Shown piece after piece: positions 1 to 11,900 of a stretch of 64,000 nucleotides of DNA. Positions within the stretch are counted from its first letter, which is position 1; each line of letters opens with the position of its first letter. Location of the stretch: positions 4,666,692 to 4,730,691 of the forward strand of contig CAJNOP010000003.1 in assembly GCA_905250075.1 (NCBI GenBank), written 5' to 3'. Made by a program: the position numbers and the translations under genes. The notes beneath the pieces were generated by a model. It ran no database searches and was not told the DNA's origin. It saw only the letters and a list, made by a program, of their open reading frames with translations. Origin of the DNA: Rotaria sp. Silwood1 (lineage: Eukaryota; Rotifera; Eurotatoria; Philodinida; Philodinidae).

Positions 1-355
1 TTGTATAACCCAGTTAGTTGAGAAAACGCTGTTCTACCGTTAAAACGATGTTTAATGTCACATCCTTTAAACAATTATATATTGACCAAATTACGCGTTT
101 ATCACAAAAAACGATTTTGTATGCAATAAAGTAATATTATGTTCTTGTCGTTTAAACTTCGAATTGTAAATGTCATAAATAGTGACTCGTTGATGTTAAA
201 ACGATAATTTTTTATTATTTCACCTGTCGTAAACGATTCTTTACTTGACAAAGAAGGTTTAATATTCAAGAATCATCTTCGTCTTACTTGTAGCTTGACC
301 ATTCATCTAATTTTATTAATTTGATGATGGACAATACACGTTCGTTCTTTTTCTC
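1..355. other. AT-rich sequence, no gene seen
   Basis: No open frame with splice support and no RNA gene is visible. The string AAAACGAT recurs a few times between 45 and 215 on both strands, but I could not resolve a repeat unit. Confidence 0.5.
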
Positions 356-672
356 AATATCTCAATACATTCCAATGAGTAGGTCTCAATTTGTTTTCGA
401 AAAAGTATAAGTTAAATCTTTAACAAGTTAAAATATTTATTTAAAGAAATGAAAGTTCAGCATCTATATAACATAAGACATGAGTAGAAGTCTTTTATAC
501 AAACTTTTCTTTTTGCTTTGATATTTGTTCAAAAGACTTCTACTCATGGCTTATGTTTTAAAGATGTATGAACTTTCATTTCTTTAAATAAATATTTTAA
601 CTTGTTGAAAATTTTGCTTCTACTTTTTCGAAAACAAAATGAGACCTACTCATTAGAATGCGTTTAGATATT
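356..672. repeat. Foldback element 1
   Basis: A long imperfect inverted repeat. The left arm (about 356-496) and right arm (about 531-672) are near-complementary over about 130 bases, separated by a spacer of about 35 bases. Landmarks are ATGAGTAGAAGTCTTTT at the inner end of the left arm against AAAAGACTTCTACTCAT in the right arm, and AATGAGTAGGTCTCA near the outer end against TGAGACCTACTCATT. No coding potential. No clear target duplication was found. It resembles a foldback MITE, and a transcript would form a long hairpin RNA. Confidence 0.85.
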
Positions 673-1412
673 ACAAAAACCTGACTACACTCTTTCTTCT
701 GACACATCGATCGTTTTTTAAAGTTTTTTTTCTATACTCTTCGTAGGTAATTAGAAATTTGTCGATCGCTCAAGGATGGTGCGTTTGTCTTACATTTGAT
801 AAATATTCTATCGAAATCTTCTCAAGTTTTCGTTATGAATTCTCAAGTCTAGTTTATTCTAATATCTATGGAGAAATATATAATTAGTTACAAAGTTGTG
901 ATTTATGATAATCTCGATGAATAATGAAAGAAGAATCTAAATTAGTTTATTAGTATCAGATATAAATGTGATAATGAAACTTAGATTTTTAAGAAGAATT
1001 AATGAATTGATACCACAAACGAAAAATTCTAGGGGAAAAATGCCATAGATAAAACGATGTCAACTTTTTGGTATATTTTATCAAAAGAAAATATTGAACA
1101 GCAACACTATTGATGTACTTCTAAAATTTATTCATTGTTGAGACTATTTTTTTCTCATTCTTTAACAGTCGTCTGTCGTAAATAAAATAATTTAATGCTA
1201 CAAAAGTTAATAGAGCAGTTGAGTTTTTTATTTGATTACTGTAATCTTTATGACTTACACATATTTATCATCTAGTTGTTCTTTTAAGATTTATACTGAA
1301 AACGGAATATATACTCAGCATTATATTCTTTTTATGGTATAAGAGGCAAAAAATTAAAGTTTCTTCGCGTAAGAGTTTCAGTCGACGACGAACTCAGTAA
1401 AATAACAAGCTC
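673..1412. other. Noncoding spacer
   Basis: AT-rich sequence between two foldback elements. I see no supported gene, RNA or repeat. Confidence 0.5.
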
Positions 1413-1819
1413 TAAAATGAAATCATTAATGAAACTATGCTATTTAACATTTTTTTCAACTGATTTATTAAGATCAATCAGTGTGACGTTTCGTTCTAAC
1501 TAAGAACATTATCAAACATAAATAAATAGACAGAAGAAGAATATATATAAGAGTAAAATAATGTCTTCGTTTTTCTATTCTATTGTTTTAAACATTCTAA
1601 TGCAGACGGATCAATTTTACTCCCCCCGTGAATTGAAATGCTTAAAACAATAGAATAAAAAACGATGACATTATTTTACTCTTATATATATTCTTCTTCT
1701 GTCTATTTATTTGTGTTTAATAATATTCTTAGTTAGAACGAAACGTCACACTGATTGATCTTAAGAAATCAATTGAAAAAAATGTTAAATAGTTTAGTTT
1801 CACTAATGATTTTATTATG
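1413..1819. repeat. Foldback element 2
   Basis: A second, larger inverted repeat. The left arm (about 1413-1600) and right arm (about 1631-1819) are near-complementary over about 185 bases around a 30-base spacer that includes a C6 run at 1622-1627. Matching landmarks are TCAGTGTGACGTTTCGTTCT on the left with AGAACGAAACGTCACACTGA on the right, and TCTATTGTTTTAA with TTAAAACAATAGA at the inner ends. The arms are only slightly diverged, suggesting recent origin or gene conversion. Unrelated in sequence to element 1. Confidence 0.88.
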
Positions 1820-2758
1820 GAATGTGGTGCTACCAAATGACAAATAAGTTCTATATTATATATTTTTTCTACGAATATCGTATTTTGTCAACTATCTCGA
1901 TGGAATGTACAAGAAAGTTTTCCACAAATACTATCCTAAGAAAAAGCAAAAATAAGCGCAGAAGGTAAGGTGAAACTAAATCCTCTACATCGTTCACTTC
2001 TGAAGACTTCTTCTATTAGAGTTATCTGAATCTTTTTGCTCATGTTTTCTAAGCTCGACCAACGGTCAATGAGAATCCTTATTCACAATTCGTATACAGT
2101 AAATATGTGAATTTCTTCGTAATCTGAATAGTATTTTAGATAAAATTCAGATATCATTCATGTATCTTATCTTTGTGTACATTCACATCGCTCGCAGAAG
2201 TGATGTTTACTTATTGAGCAATCTTCATCGAATCAATGAATGAATATGCTGGACGAATTTATTTTCTCTTTTGTCCTTCTCTAGCTTTATTCTTTTTTCC
2301 TTCCTCTTCTCTGACTTTTCTTTTACTTCTTGACTTAAATTTTTCTTTTCTTCCATTTGATTAAGACTAACAATCAATTACTAAGCATATGAGACCCGTT
2401 CTGTTTATGCCACATACATTTGTCGAATATATATTAACTGAAAATATTACTCTCTTTTGACTTGGCTAGAGTTAATCTACAGCGAATACTTTTTTGAAGT
2501 AATTCAGCAGATCAAAAGGTAATTGGAAGTTCCAAACGGACTAAATGTCTTTCACGCGTACTATGAAACAATAAAAAATACAAATTCATGAGAATATAAA
2601 TAATTGTGGGAACCAGCCCCCAAAAAAAGATTAATCTACTTTGAGCATTTACAGCTGTTTTCGTTGGAAAAGATGATCATAAACATTTCTCACTATCTTT
2701 TACGAAGAAGAAAATGACTTATACAACCGTTTCAGAGACTATTTAATGTGAATAACGC
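1820..2758. other. Noncoding spacer
   Basis: AT-rich with no gene seen. It separates foldback 2 from the palindrome-rich block that begins near 2760. Confidence 0.5.
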
Positions 2759-2900
2759 TTGGAAACGCTGGCTAGACGTAAAAACGGCAAGAAAAGTGAT
2801 GATCACGTTTTTTCTTGCCGTTTATCACCGTTTCCTAACAGAACGGGTGATTATGACAGTTTAAACGGCATTTTCAGCGTTTCACTTCTTCCTGAGAAGT
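2759..2900. repeat. Nested hairpin element
   Basis: A compact stretch of nested inverted repeats. AAACGCTG (about 2763) is mirrored by CAGCGTTT (about 2875). Inside it, AAAACGGCAAGAAAA (about 2778) is mirrored by TTTTCTTGCCGTTT (about 2811). The open frame across it is accidental. It is probably the remnant of a small palindromic mobile element. Confidence 0.6.
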
Positions 2901-2939
2901 CGCATTTTCGTCTTGATGATAGAATTAGGGATGCAACGA

Positions 2940-3545
2940 TGACGATAACCAATCTAACCGGGACTCAGACCATACCAGTCACCGGTCCTTACCTGCACTC
3001 GCCTTACCGGTAACCGGTCCTTACAGTTAACCAGCTTAAAATGGCGATATAAAGCGGCACTACAGACACTACCCTTACAGTGGTAGTATAGACTGTGTAT
3101 CAAGTACGTATCGGTATCAACCTTGAGCCAGCGGTATAAACCAGTCGGTACCGGTATTAACCTCATACCAGCGGTATAAACAGGTGTGTACCGATATAAC
3201 TCTTATACTGGTGGAATAAACCGGAAACAACGTTATACCGACGGTTAGGTGTGCACCAATGCCAGTAACTGAGTCCCAGTCGGACTGAGTATCCAGTCCG
3301 ACTGGACACCCAGTCCGATTGGGTACCCAGTCCGACCGGATATCCAGTCCGACTGGTACTCAATTCACCAGTCAAGGCTGGAACTGGTGCATATGGCAGT
3401 TGTGCACTGGCTCCAGTAACTGAACCCCAGTCGGACTGGATACCCAATCCGACTGGTACCCAGTTCACCAGTCAGGACTGGGACTGGTGCATACCTACCG
3501 GCGGTGCAAGCCTTATACTGGCGGTATACTCTAAGAAAAATAGTT
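2940..3545. repeat. Palindrome-rich degenerate minisatellite, left block
   Basis: Built from short palindromic words such as TACCGGTA, ACCAGCGGTATAAACC and CCAGTCCGACTGG repeated in both orientations. Between 3249 and 3494 a longer unit is duplicated: a block with CCAGTAACTGA, CCCAGTCGGACTG and CACCAGTCA occurs once at about 3258-3390 and again at about 3412-3494. The ORFs here are shadows of the repeat. GC content is higher than in the surroundings. Confidence 0.75.
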
Positions 3546-3557
3546 ATACTACTGAAT

Positions 3558-3890
3558 CCTTTAAAGTTCCGTAGTAGCTACAAAACCTAAAATGGTTCTT
3601 ATCCTAGATACACGGGCGAAACCTTTCTTACGAAGCCCTTTTAAGATTGGTGGGACACAAAAAGGTTCAGTATTAAAAATACGAAACCATCCAGTTTCGA
3701 GACAAAATCGTAAAGGTTTTGCATCCAGCCATCAAGGATTCATCTCGAACCTGAGTGGTTTCATATTTCTAATATCGAAGCTTTTTGCGTTCCACTAATC
3801 TTAAAAAAGGTTTCATAGCAAAGGTTCCGCATGTGTATCCTGGATAAGAACCATTTCAGGTTTCGTAGCTACTACAATACTTAAAAAGGT
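3558..3890. repeat. Foldback element 3
   Basis: An inverted repeat with arms of about 150 bases (left about 3558-3705, right about 3745-3890) and a short loop. Landmarks: AAATGGTTCTTATCC on the left is matched by GGATAAGAACCATTT on the right, and GTAGTAGCTAC by GTAGCTACTAC. The inner ends pair TTTCGAGA with TCTCGAAC. It sits between two blocks of the same palindromic minisatellite, as if inserted into that array or forming the core of a larger palindrome. The 68-aa ORF inside is not credible. Confidence 0.85.
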
Positions 3891-3939
3891 TCTGTAGAGC
3901 ACCGATTTTTTTTAGAGAGTATATAGCGTATGCCGGCAA

Positions 3940-4330
3940 AATAAATCATTACATACCAGTATGAGGCTTATACCGGTATATACTGCTTTGTACCGCTGGA
4001 ATAAGCCTATTACCAGTATATAATGGTATACGCTGCCGGTATACGCTTTATACCGCCAGTATATGGTCTGTACCAGCATATACTGGTTTACAGCGCCGGA
4101 ATAGGGTTTGCACCGGTGTACACATGTTTACACCGCCGGTATAAGGCTAATAACGGTATATGCCAGTCTATGCTAGCGGAGTAAAGCGTATAATGACATA
4201 TATCGACATGAGCATTATACTGGCGGCTTTAATCGGTATATACTGGCATTAGCTTTATACCGACGGTATGAAGCATATACGGTTATATACTGGTGCGAAG
4301 TGTTTATCGATATGTGCTGGTAAAAGTCGG
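3940..4330. repeat. Palindromic minisatellite, right block
   Basis: Degenerate tandem repeat of roughly 36-42 bases. Each unit contains a TATACCGGTATATACTGG-like half and a TTTA(C/T)ACCGCCGGTATA-like half, repeated about nine times with heavy divergence. It shares motifs with the left block (2940-3545) on the other side of foldback 3. Confidence 0.75.
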
Positions 4331-5407
4331 TTACCGGTAGACCGACACCCTGTATGCAGTGGATCGCAGTGCGAACCTGATTCCGGTAAGAGACTGTTGT
4401 CAGTTTGAATCGGTGAAGCGGTAATAGTGAAGCAGTGATTCACACTGTCACCGTTACATTCCCAGATAGAATATAGCAGACAAAGAAAAAGAATAATTCT
4501 ATCAGTATATTTCTTTGAACACGCATTATATTATAGACTATCGATTGAAATCGAAAGAGAATGCTATGTACTGTCGTTATTAATTATACGATGGTTGTTT
4601 GTGAAAAAAGTGAATGACACTGACGGGTCGATGTGGTGGCGAAGTGTGGCGATTGCTACAATAAAAAGAACTCTGAAATAATCGATAATTGGACAAAAAT
4701 CGTTAAGTAAAACGATTTTTTTAAATGATTGACAAACCAAACATTTTGATGCTGGGCCACCACTGGTAAATAATGGTATACATGTTATATGCATCGGTAT
4801 TATAGCAATAAGCTTAATCGTATAAGAAAAAACGTGCCAAGTAAACAGAAATTTACATAATCAAACTTTTTCGAGTGAATAATAGTTTTAATGAGGCTTC
4901 TCTTCAAAAAAAATTCAGCATAATTAGATGATTAAATTATGGAAGTATACAATCATCAATATTAGGACGATATATAGGTTTTTCTTCCTCACCGTCTTCT
5001 TGTACTGACGCATGTAATATTGTGCTTTTATTATTTGTTCTTTTGATGAAGCACTAAGTCCTTGTAAAAAGTTGGAGCGTAATATAATATTAATCAACTA
5101 AAACCTAAATATGCATTTTTTTTATTATCGTCATCAGCTGCTACACTAACCAATTATCTTCACATTTAGTCTGTAGTAAAGCGAATGTAGATTTCAGATA
5201 TTCTATGTCGCCAAGAGTTTTATTGTTAACGCCCTCTACTTTAAAGATCGAAAATTGTTCTACCTTAGTCGATCACAGAAAACTTCTCACCACTGCGACG
5301 TTGTTTTCACTGTGGAATACATATTTCCTCTACAAAAATAATGATTAAAGTGTGATTGTGAATACATGGGACTGCATAATTTTTTCGCTTGAGTCTTCTA
5401 CAATTCA
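4331..5407. other. Noncoding spacer
   Basis: No gene supported. The small ORFs in it have no splice context and unremarkable composition. Confidence 0.5.
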
Positions 5408-5877
5408 TAATTTCAGTCTGATTATTCTGTTATGATACATAGATATATTTAAGATTGTGTGCAAAATTTCAGTCTGTTAGGTCACATGAATCGTTAAATT
5501 TTCTGATTTCTTTCAGAGCATTCACACACCATTTGTCGACCTGAATTTGGATTTTCACGTGAACGGTTTTGCCCTATGGTTTTACAAGAAAACATAAGTT
5601 TATATGGCAATGAGCAAACCCTATATGGGATAACACTAGCCTGTCTCAGAAGGCTTTCGACTCAGCTGACTTTCCCCATTCGTAAGCGAAGGCCGACTAC
5701 TTTGTGAAGTTTGATTCGCACTGACAGAGTCCAAACTTAGATTGAAAATGGTTTTCGACTACTCTGAAAGAAATAAGAAAATATAACGATTCATACGACC
5801 CGACAGGCTGAAATTTTGCAGGCAATCCTAAATATGTCTATATATTGTAATAGAATAATCAGACTGAAATTTTGACT
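5408..5877. repeat. Foldback element 4
   Basis: Two arms of about 150 bases in inverted orientation (left about 5408-5560, right about 5720-5877) flank a unique core of about 160 bases. Key matches are TTTCAGTCTGATTATTCT on the left with AGAATAATCAGACTGAAA (one mismatch) on the right, and GATTTCTTTCAGAG with CTCTGAAAGAAATAA. TTTCAGTCTG recurs inside the left arm, so each arm contains an internal direct repeat. No coding capacity. Confidence 0.8.
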
Positions 5878-6305
5878 TTCAAGAGACCCGAACCAAAAGA
5901 TTCTAGTATGTCCTATGTACATATGTATCTAAGTTTTCTGTTTGATCTCCAAAAACCTATCTACAGTTCTTTTTACGCCCTGCATACAATGTCGAGAATC
6001 GATTTGACGAAGTCTAAAATATACTAAACTCTCTTTAGTGTCATATAGAAAATTTTAGAGATAACCACTTCCTTTTATACTTGCTAATGGAGTTACTGCC
6101 TTGCTTGTGTAGATTGAATAAGTAATACTCATCGCTGAATTTTTTTGTATTTGTTCTTCATCCGTACGCAATCGATAATGTAGCCTAAAGAACAGAGTCG
6201 ACTGAAGTTATAATATGTCTTTGTATATCGAGTATTTTCAACTGAATTCATCTGCACACTGAATTTGTTGGAATATTTTAACCGCTACTCAATATTGGAT
6301 CAGAA

Positions 6306-6374
6306 CAGTGTTTTATCCAGGATTTTTTCCTCCGGAGAAGCGATTTGAATTTCCGAGGGGGGAAAAATTATTTT

Positions 6375-6406
<32 letters not shown>

Positions 6407-6444
6407 CGGCGCCCCCCCCGGGCATCTCTCTGGATAAAACACTG
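6306..6444. mobile_element. 139-bp TIR element (MITE) with poly-G core
   Basis: Perfect 15-bp terminal inverted repeats, CAGTGTTTTATCCAG (6306-6320) and its complement (6430-6444), bound a 139-bp element. It is flanked by GATCAGAA (6298-6305) and CATCAGAA (6445-6452), an 8-bp target-site duplication with one mismatch. The 8-bp duplication and CAG-starting TIR suggest a hAT-related non-autonomous element (inference). The core is CCGGAG-rich and holds an uninterrupted run of 31 G (6376-6406), then GCGCC and a C8 run, so it may fold as a hairpin or G-quadruplex. The G-run length may also be an assembly artefact. Confidence 0.82.
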
Positions 6445-6452
6445 CATCAGAA

Positions 6453-8999
6453 AACGGTAAAAAAAAGTTGTAAGATGTTCGCATTATAAAGAGAGAACCA
6501 ATCTTTATTGAGTAAGGATTCGTTAAAAATTTTTTCCAGAGGGTAACTCTGTGATTTCACATAATATCAACAACAAATTTTATGCCACATTAAAGACAGT
6601 TTAGACAGTTGAATTGAAAGTCAGTGCTGGTGAGCAGTAAACTGCAAAAGCGCACTTTTACTTAGCCTTAAAATATGTAAATAGACAAAATAAAAGAAAT
6701 GTAATGATGGACAATGCAATTTTTACAGATCTCCTCTTTAAAGTATGAATCGTCAAAGTAAAATTGAAATTTCCAATTTAATTTCTGCTTTATCAAACAT
6801 GAATTGACGAAATTGATTAGTTAGAAAATAAAATATTTTTGGGATTATTCGTGTTGACTTAACAGATTCAGATAAATATTGCCGTCTTTTATAATTACTA
6901 TGACTTAATTAATTTTTCTTACTTTATCTATCATTTAGAATACACTGATTCAAACCCAACTACTTAAGAAACAACCATATTATCTATTCCAGATTATGAC
7001 ATTACTTTAACATCAACTTTATATTAATCAAGAATCACTATTTCAAATATTTTATTACTTTTTGATTTCACTTGTTATTTCTGTTTTTTAAGCATATGAA
7101 ATCTTGAATCCTAGCATTATCTGACCATTCCTTTCTTTTTTCCAGTGCACTATTGATAACCTCTATCTAAAATAAAAATATATTAATATAAAATAAAATT
7201 GAGAACTAGATTGTCTGTCATGCATTGATTCTACTATAATAATTGTTGAATTCATCATTGCATCATTTCAAAAACAGTACACAGATTTTAATTAACAAGT
7301 ATATGCATCTATGAAAAAAATGAATTTTAGTTTTCATACTATCACCATCGATTGACTAATAGTTTCTATCTAAAGGTTAACCTTATTTTCAAAACAACTT
7401 ATGGATTCTAAAACCCAAGCTGTTCACAATATTTTATGCGGTTTTGTCAATTGTACCATTTAATTATTGTCTATTAAAATAATATTGATTATTTTGACCA
7501 ACGGTGTTCCAGAAGAATACATTTGTTTTATGTTTAATCTGTTTTCTTTTGTGTACTTTGAATAATCCAATAAAATGCAATTCAAGAAGGCTTGTTTTTC
7601 TTTCTGGATAAATAATTCAATTGATTTGAGTGATAGTATTTTTCTTCGATATTCAAACATGCTTTGTTCTTATATTAACAGTAGATATTAATTTTTCTAG
7701 ATCATAGAATGAAATTTGAGAATATAACTGGGTAATCTATTAGCAATCTTTAGACATAATGTACTTTACATTATATGATTTCAGAATCGAACCAAATTGG
7801 AATAAAGAAAAACTGATTTTGCTTATTTGTTCGGTGTATTCATTACAATTAAAAATAGAATAAATGTGAATTTAATCATAGCTGGCATTCTGTTGATCTA
7901 GAATCAAAATTTGTCTTTGGAGGAAAAATATTAAAAAAACATAGTCGCCTAGTCCACAAGTGATAAACAAGGAAGTAGTTGATATCGATGATGAAACTAG
8001 AATCGAATTTCGTTTTTGTTTTGATGTCCTCATGATATGTAATTCTGGAGTAATAACTGTTGATATTCGCAAAAAGTTTTGAATTACCGGTGAAGTCAGA
8101 TTTATACTAACTTTTGTACCAGTTCCTTCTTAGTATCGAAGTCGAATGTGTGAAAATTAATCATGATGTCAAGAACCTTTTGTACGTTTATCTCGAAGTT
8201 TAGCTCAATAATTAGAGTATTCATTCTGTCACAATAAGAGATAATTTGTATAGAATATCGATGTCTCAAAAGGAGCAGATTGTGATATATGAAATATACT
8301 TAAGTTGTCATATCAACTATCCACAAGGAAACGAAATACTTTGTCACTTGCATATATGAAGTACAGTTATCGATATTATGTTGAAGATTAAGTGAAATGT
8401 AATTGGAATATGAGCCGTTATGCAACATAGAACTTTTTTTAAAAATTTGATCGGACAACTGTCACCATCCACATAGTAGATCTCAATGGTTATATACATA
8501 TTTAATAGTTCTATGCTGATTGTTGTTTTTGTCCTCTTTCGTTAATGCTATTAATAGCGATTCATTGAAAGTTTGAATATGGCGAGTTATTTCTTCTATT
8601 TTCTAAAAAATACTATCTAAGCCATAGCCTAAGATACAGGTTTTTAAGGATCTATAAATGATCTTTAATCTAGCAATCAAAATTACGTGAAAAATGTTTT
8701 TTTTATAGCTAATTTTCAAAAGCATTGACTTTGAAAATAACTTGTGAAGTTCATTTTTTTTATGCGCCACTCATCACGTAAATTAGATATTTTTTTTTTT
8801 ACTTTTTTTCTTTTCTATAATAATCTTTTCGAAAAATCGATTTGATTGACTTTCCATTTCTACTAAAATTATATATGTATTGAACAGAAAGGAGAAAATC
8901 TTTTTAATAAAAACTATTCACATAGAACAACAAAAAAAAGAAACTTCATATGTAACAATAAAATAGAAGAAGAAAAATGAAAAAATTTTTTTCAATTAA
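6453..8999. other. Gene-free AT-rich region
   Basis: No supported gene. The minus-strand ORFs at 7460-7660 and 7872-8072 lack splice or homology support. The last few hundred bases probably include the 3' UTR of the minus-strand CAMSAP gene. Confidence 0.5.
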
Positions 9000-11900
9000 T
9001 TAATGTATCTTATTCATATTCGTAATCAGTTTTTTATGCCAAAAGTCATTATGAATAATAATAGCATCACATTGTATAGAAAAATGTTTTATTGGTATAT
9101 TAGTAAAACGTTTACTTCCTGAATTGTATTTAAACCATTTATCAACCATAATTTCTGTGATGATATTCGGTCCAATACCATATAATTTTTCAATGATATC
9201 AGTTTCTGGTATATACATATAAACAGCACGAAATTGAAGACGATGATCACGAAATAGAAGAACAAAATGACGAGCTTCACTCAATTCAATTTCCTATATT
9301 TAAAAATCATTTGAATTTTTTTGAAAGATCAAAACATGAAAAACTTACTCGAATAATAATTTGACGCTGTCTTTCATTAGCTGGACCAGCAAGTGCAACT
9401 TGTTTAAGTGAATTAAGTATTGCTTGCTTATTCGATTTCGTTGATAATAATGTTTGACTTCGAGCTAGACGTGCTCCTCCTTGAAAAAACAAAAAAAAAA
9501 GCAGACATCATTAATATTACTTCTAAAACCTTCTTACCTGTTACTGATGTAGCTAATGATGTCATTGATGCACTAAATTGTGAATCATCAAATGTATCAT
9601 CGATTAAATTTAATGATTGTCTTTTAGGTGTTTGTACTTTCGAAAGATTCATTAAACTTCCACCAAATAAATTTGTTGGCATTGTAGTTTTTGAGTTTAA
9701 TGATGTAAGTGACTCATAATGTCCATTAATATTACAAATACTTGCAGCTCGATTCATTTTTGATTTTGATGCAGCTGTTGGTGCTGTTAAACTAGGTGAC
9801 ATTAAATCAAAACGTGTCATACTACGTTTAGGTGTTTGCATGAAATTTAGTGAACCATTATAAGTAAGTTCATCATCAAATGAAAGAAATGATGATATTG
9901 AAGATTTTCGTTTTAAACGATTACGATTACGAGCTGCAGCAAAATAATAATCATTTGATAATAATGGATCAGTTTCGAAACGTTTTTGTTCAATATGTGC
10001 TTGTAAAATATTTGTACGACGTTGATCATCTTCTTGCCGTCGTTGAGATAAATATTCTTCAAATAAACGATATTCATCATAACGTTCAGCTGCTTCTGTT
10101 TGTCGTTCTTGTTTTTTCATTAATTGTTCTTCACGACGTTGATTTTGTCGACGAAGTAGATCATCTTTTTTTGCTTGCATTCGTTCAAGATCTTGTATCT
10201 AATGTATGAAACAAAAAAATATATATTTGGTTGATTAATTCGATTCTTACAGTGAGTGATGTATCAAACGAAACAAAAATTGGATCTTCATAACATAGAT
10301 TATCATCAATATCTAAGTGATTATTTTCGAATTCTAAATAGGAAAAAAAAAATGTTTTATTTAATAATAAGGAACTAACAATAAATTTTATCTCCTACCA
10401 GTTGATTTCATATCTGTTAAAGGTTGTTGTTGTTGTTGACGGTCTGTTGAAAATCGTTTTAATTTATCTTTAATATCATTTAATTCTGCAGTTAATTTAT
10501 TTAATGCTGGTGTTGAATGATATTGAGTTTTATTGTTATTTGCTAAATTTGACATTTCTCCTATATGTTTAAATGATGTTGTTGGTAATGTTGATTTTAT
10601 TTGTATATCAGGCATTTCGCAATCGAATTGTTTTTTCCATAATTCTCGTATAATTTGTATAATAGCAAGCATTTCTTCTTTGCTTAATGGTTTACTTAAA
10701 TCAATGATAGCTGCATTTTTACTAGTTGATTCATTAATATCATCATGATTCGTTGTTTTTGTTCCATCACTTAAACCAGAATCACTTGGTGATTCTTCCA
10801 TAAGACATGGTAATATTGATGGTAATGAATGATGATGATGATGATGATGATGACAAGAATTATAAACATAAGTTGAATTTGACGACGATAAAGATTCGTC
10901 GTGCGGATGATGATAAACATTCTGAAGATTGACAAAAAAAAAAAAGAAAATCAATAAGTTCTTAAAAGTAATATTTTTGTCTTAGTATTTACCTCAAGTG
11001 CCAGAGGTGAAGATGTAGGAAGAGGAGGAGATGATGATTGATCTCCTACTGTTGTAGAATTATGCACTTGATCCTGTAAAGGAAGTGTAACAAGAGGAAT
11101 AGTTGTTGTTGAGGATGAAGTTGACGCGGACGATACATGACGACATAAACGTTGTCTTTTAGCATCAAGTAAAGCTCTAAGAAAAAGAAACCAATCTATA
11201 TAACCATATATGAATTAAGATATTGATCTTTTATATGTTTTTATGTCATGTCTGGTGAATATGTATATGCTCAAAATCATATACTTAATCAAGTTGAATA
11301 TCTGGTCTATTTAGCTATTTTATTACATATGATTTCATTTCTAATGTTCAATTTATGCATATACATATCAACTGTCATGCAATGTCTGCGTATTGAAGGA
11401 TTCTTCATTAATCCTCCTTTTGTTGTTTGTTCATTTTCTATTGTCTTTAACCACATTATTATTATTATTGTTAACATAGACTTTTTGTAAAGAATCAGGC
11501 AGTCAATCGCTACAACTATTGTAAATTCAATTGAGTGATTGAGTGAGAGAGAGATGAATGTACATGCACACAACTAAATCACACGCAATATTATATAATC
11601 TTTTTGATGAATTCAAGAAGAAGAAAATGTTCTAGAAAATATTCAATATTGATGCCTATTGTAAAAAGCTTTGCTTATTATCACATTCTTCATAATGGGA
11701 GAACATTGCAATGCATTATATTATTACTATTATTCAATTCAATGAAGCCATGTAGAAATAATCAAATAAATATATACTTATACATATATGAAATTGAAGA
11801 TGCATAAGAAAAAAATAACAATTTTTCTTTCTCTACTTGTATTTTTACCTGACACGATTTAATTTTTCTTGTAATTCATTATTATTAATATTATTCGATG

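Noticed and set aside
2759-3800. ORFs of 60-100 aa on both strands
   Set aside because: They fall in palindromic minisatellite and foldback sequence; their repeats explain the open frames.
6376-6406. G31 run as a telomeric or scaffold-gap filler sequence
   Set aside because: It is centred in a TIR-bounded element with a target duplication. An artefactual run length is still possible.
11248-11807. Plus and minus ORFs at 11248-11807
   Set aside because: They lie in the CAMSAP intron 11177-11848 and show no homology or splice support.
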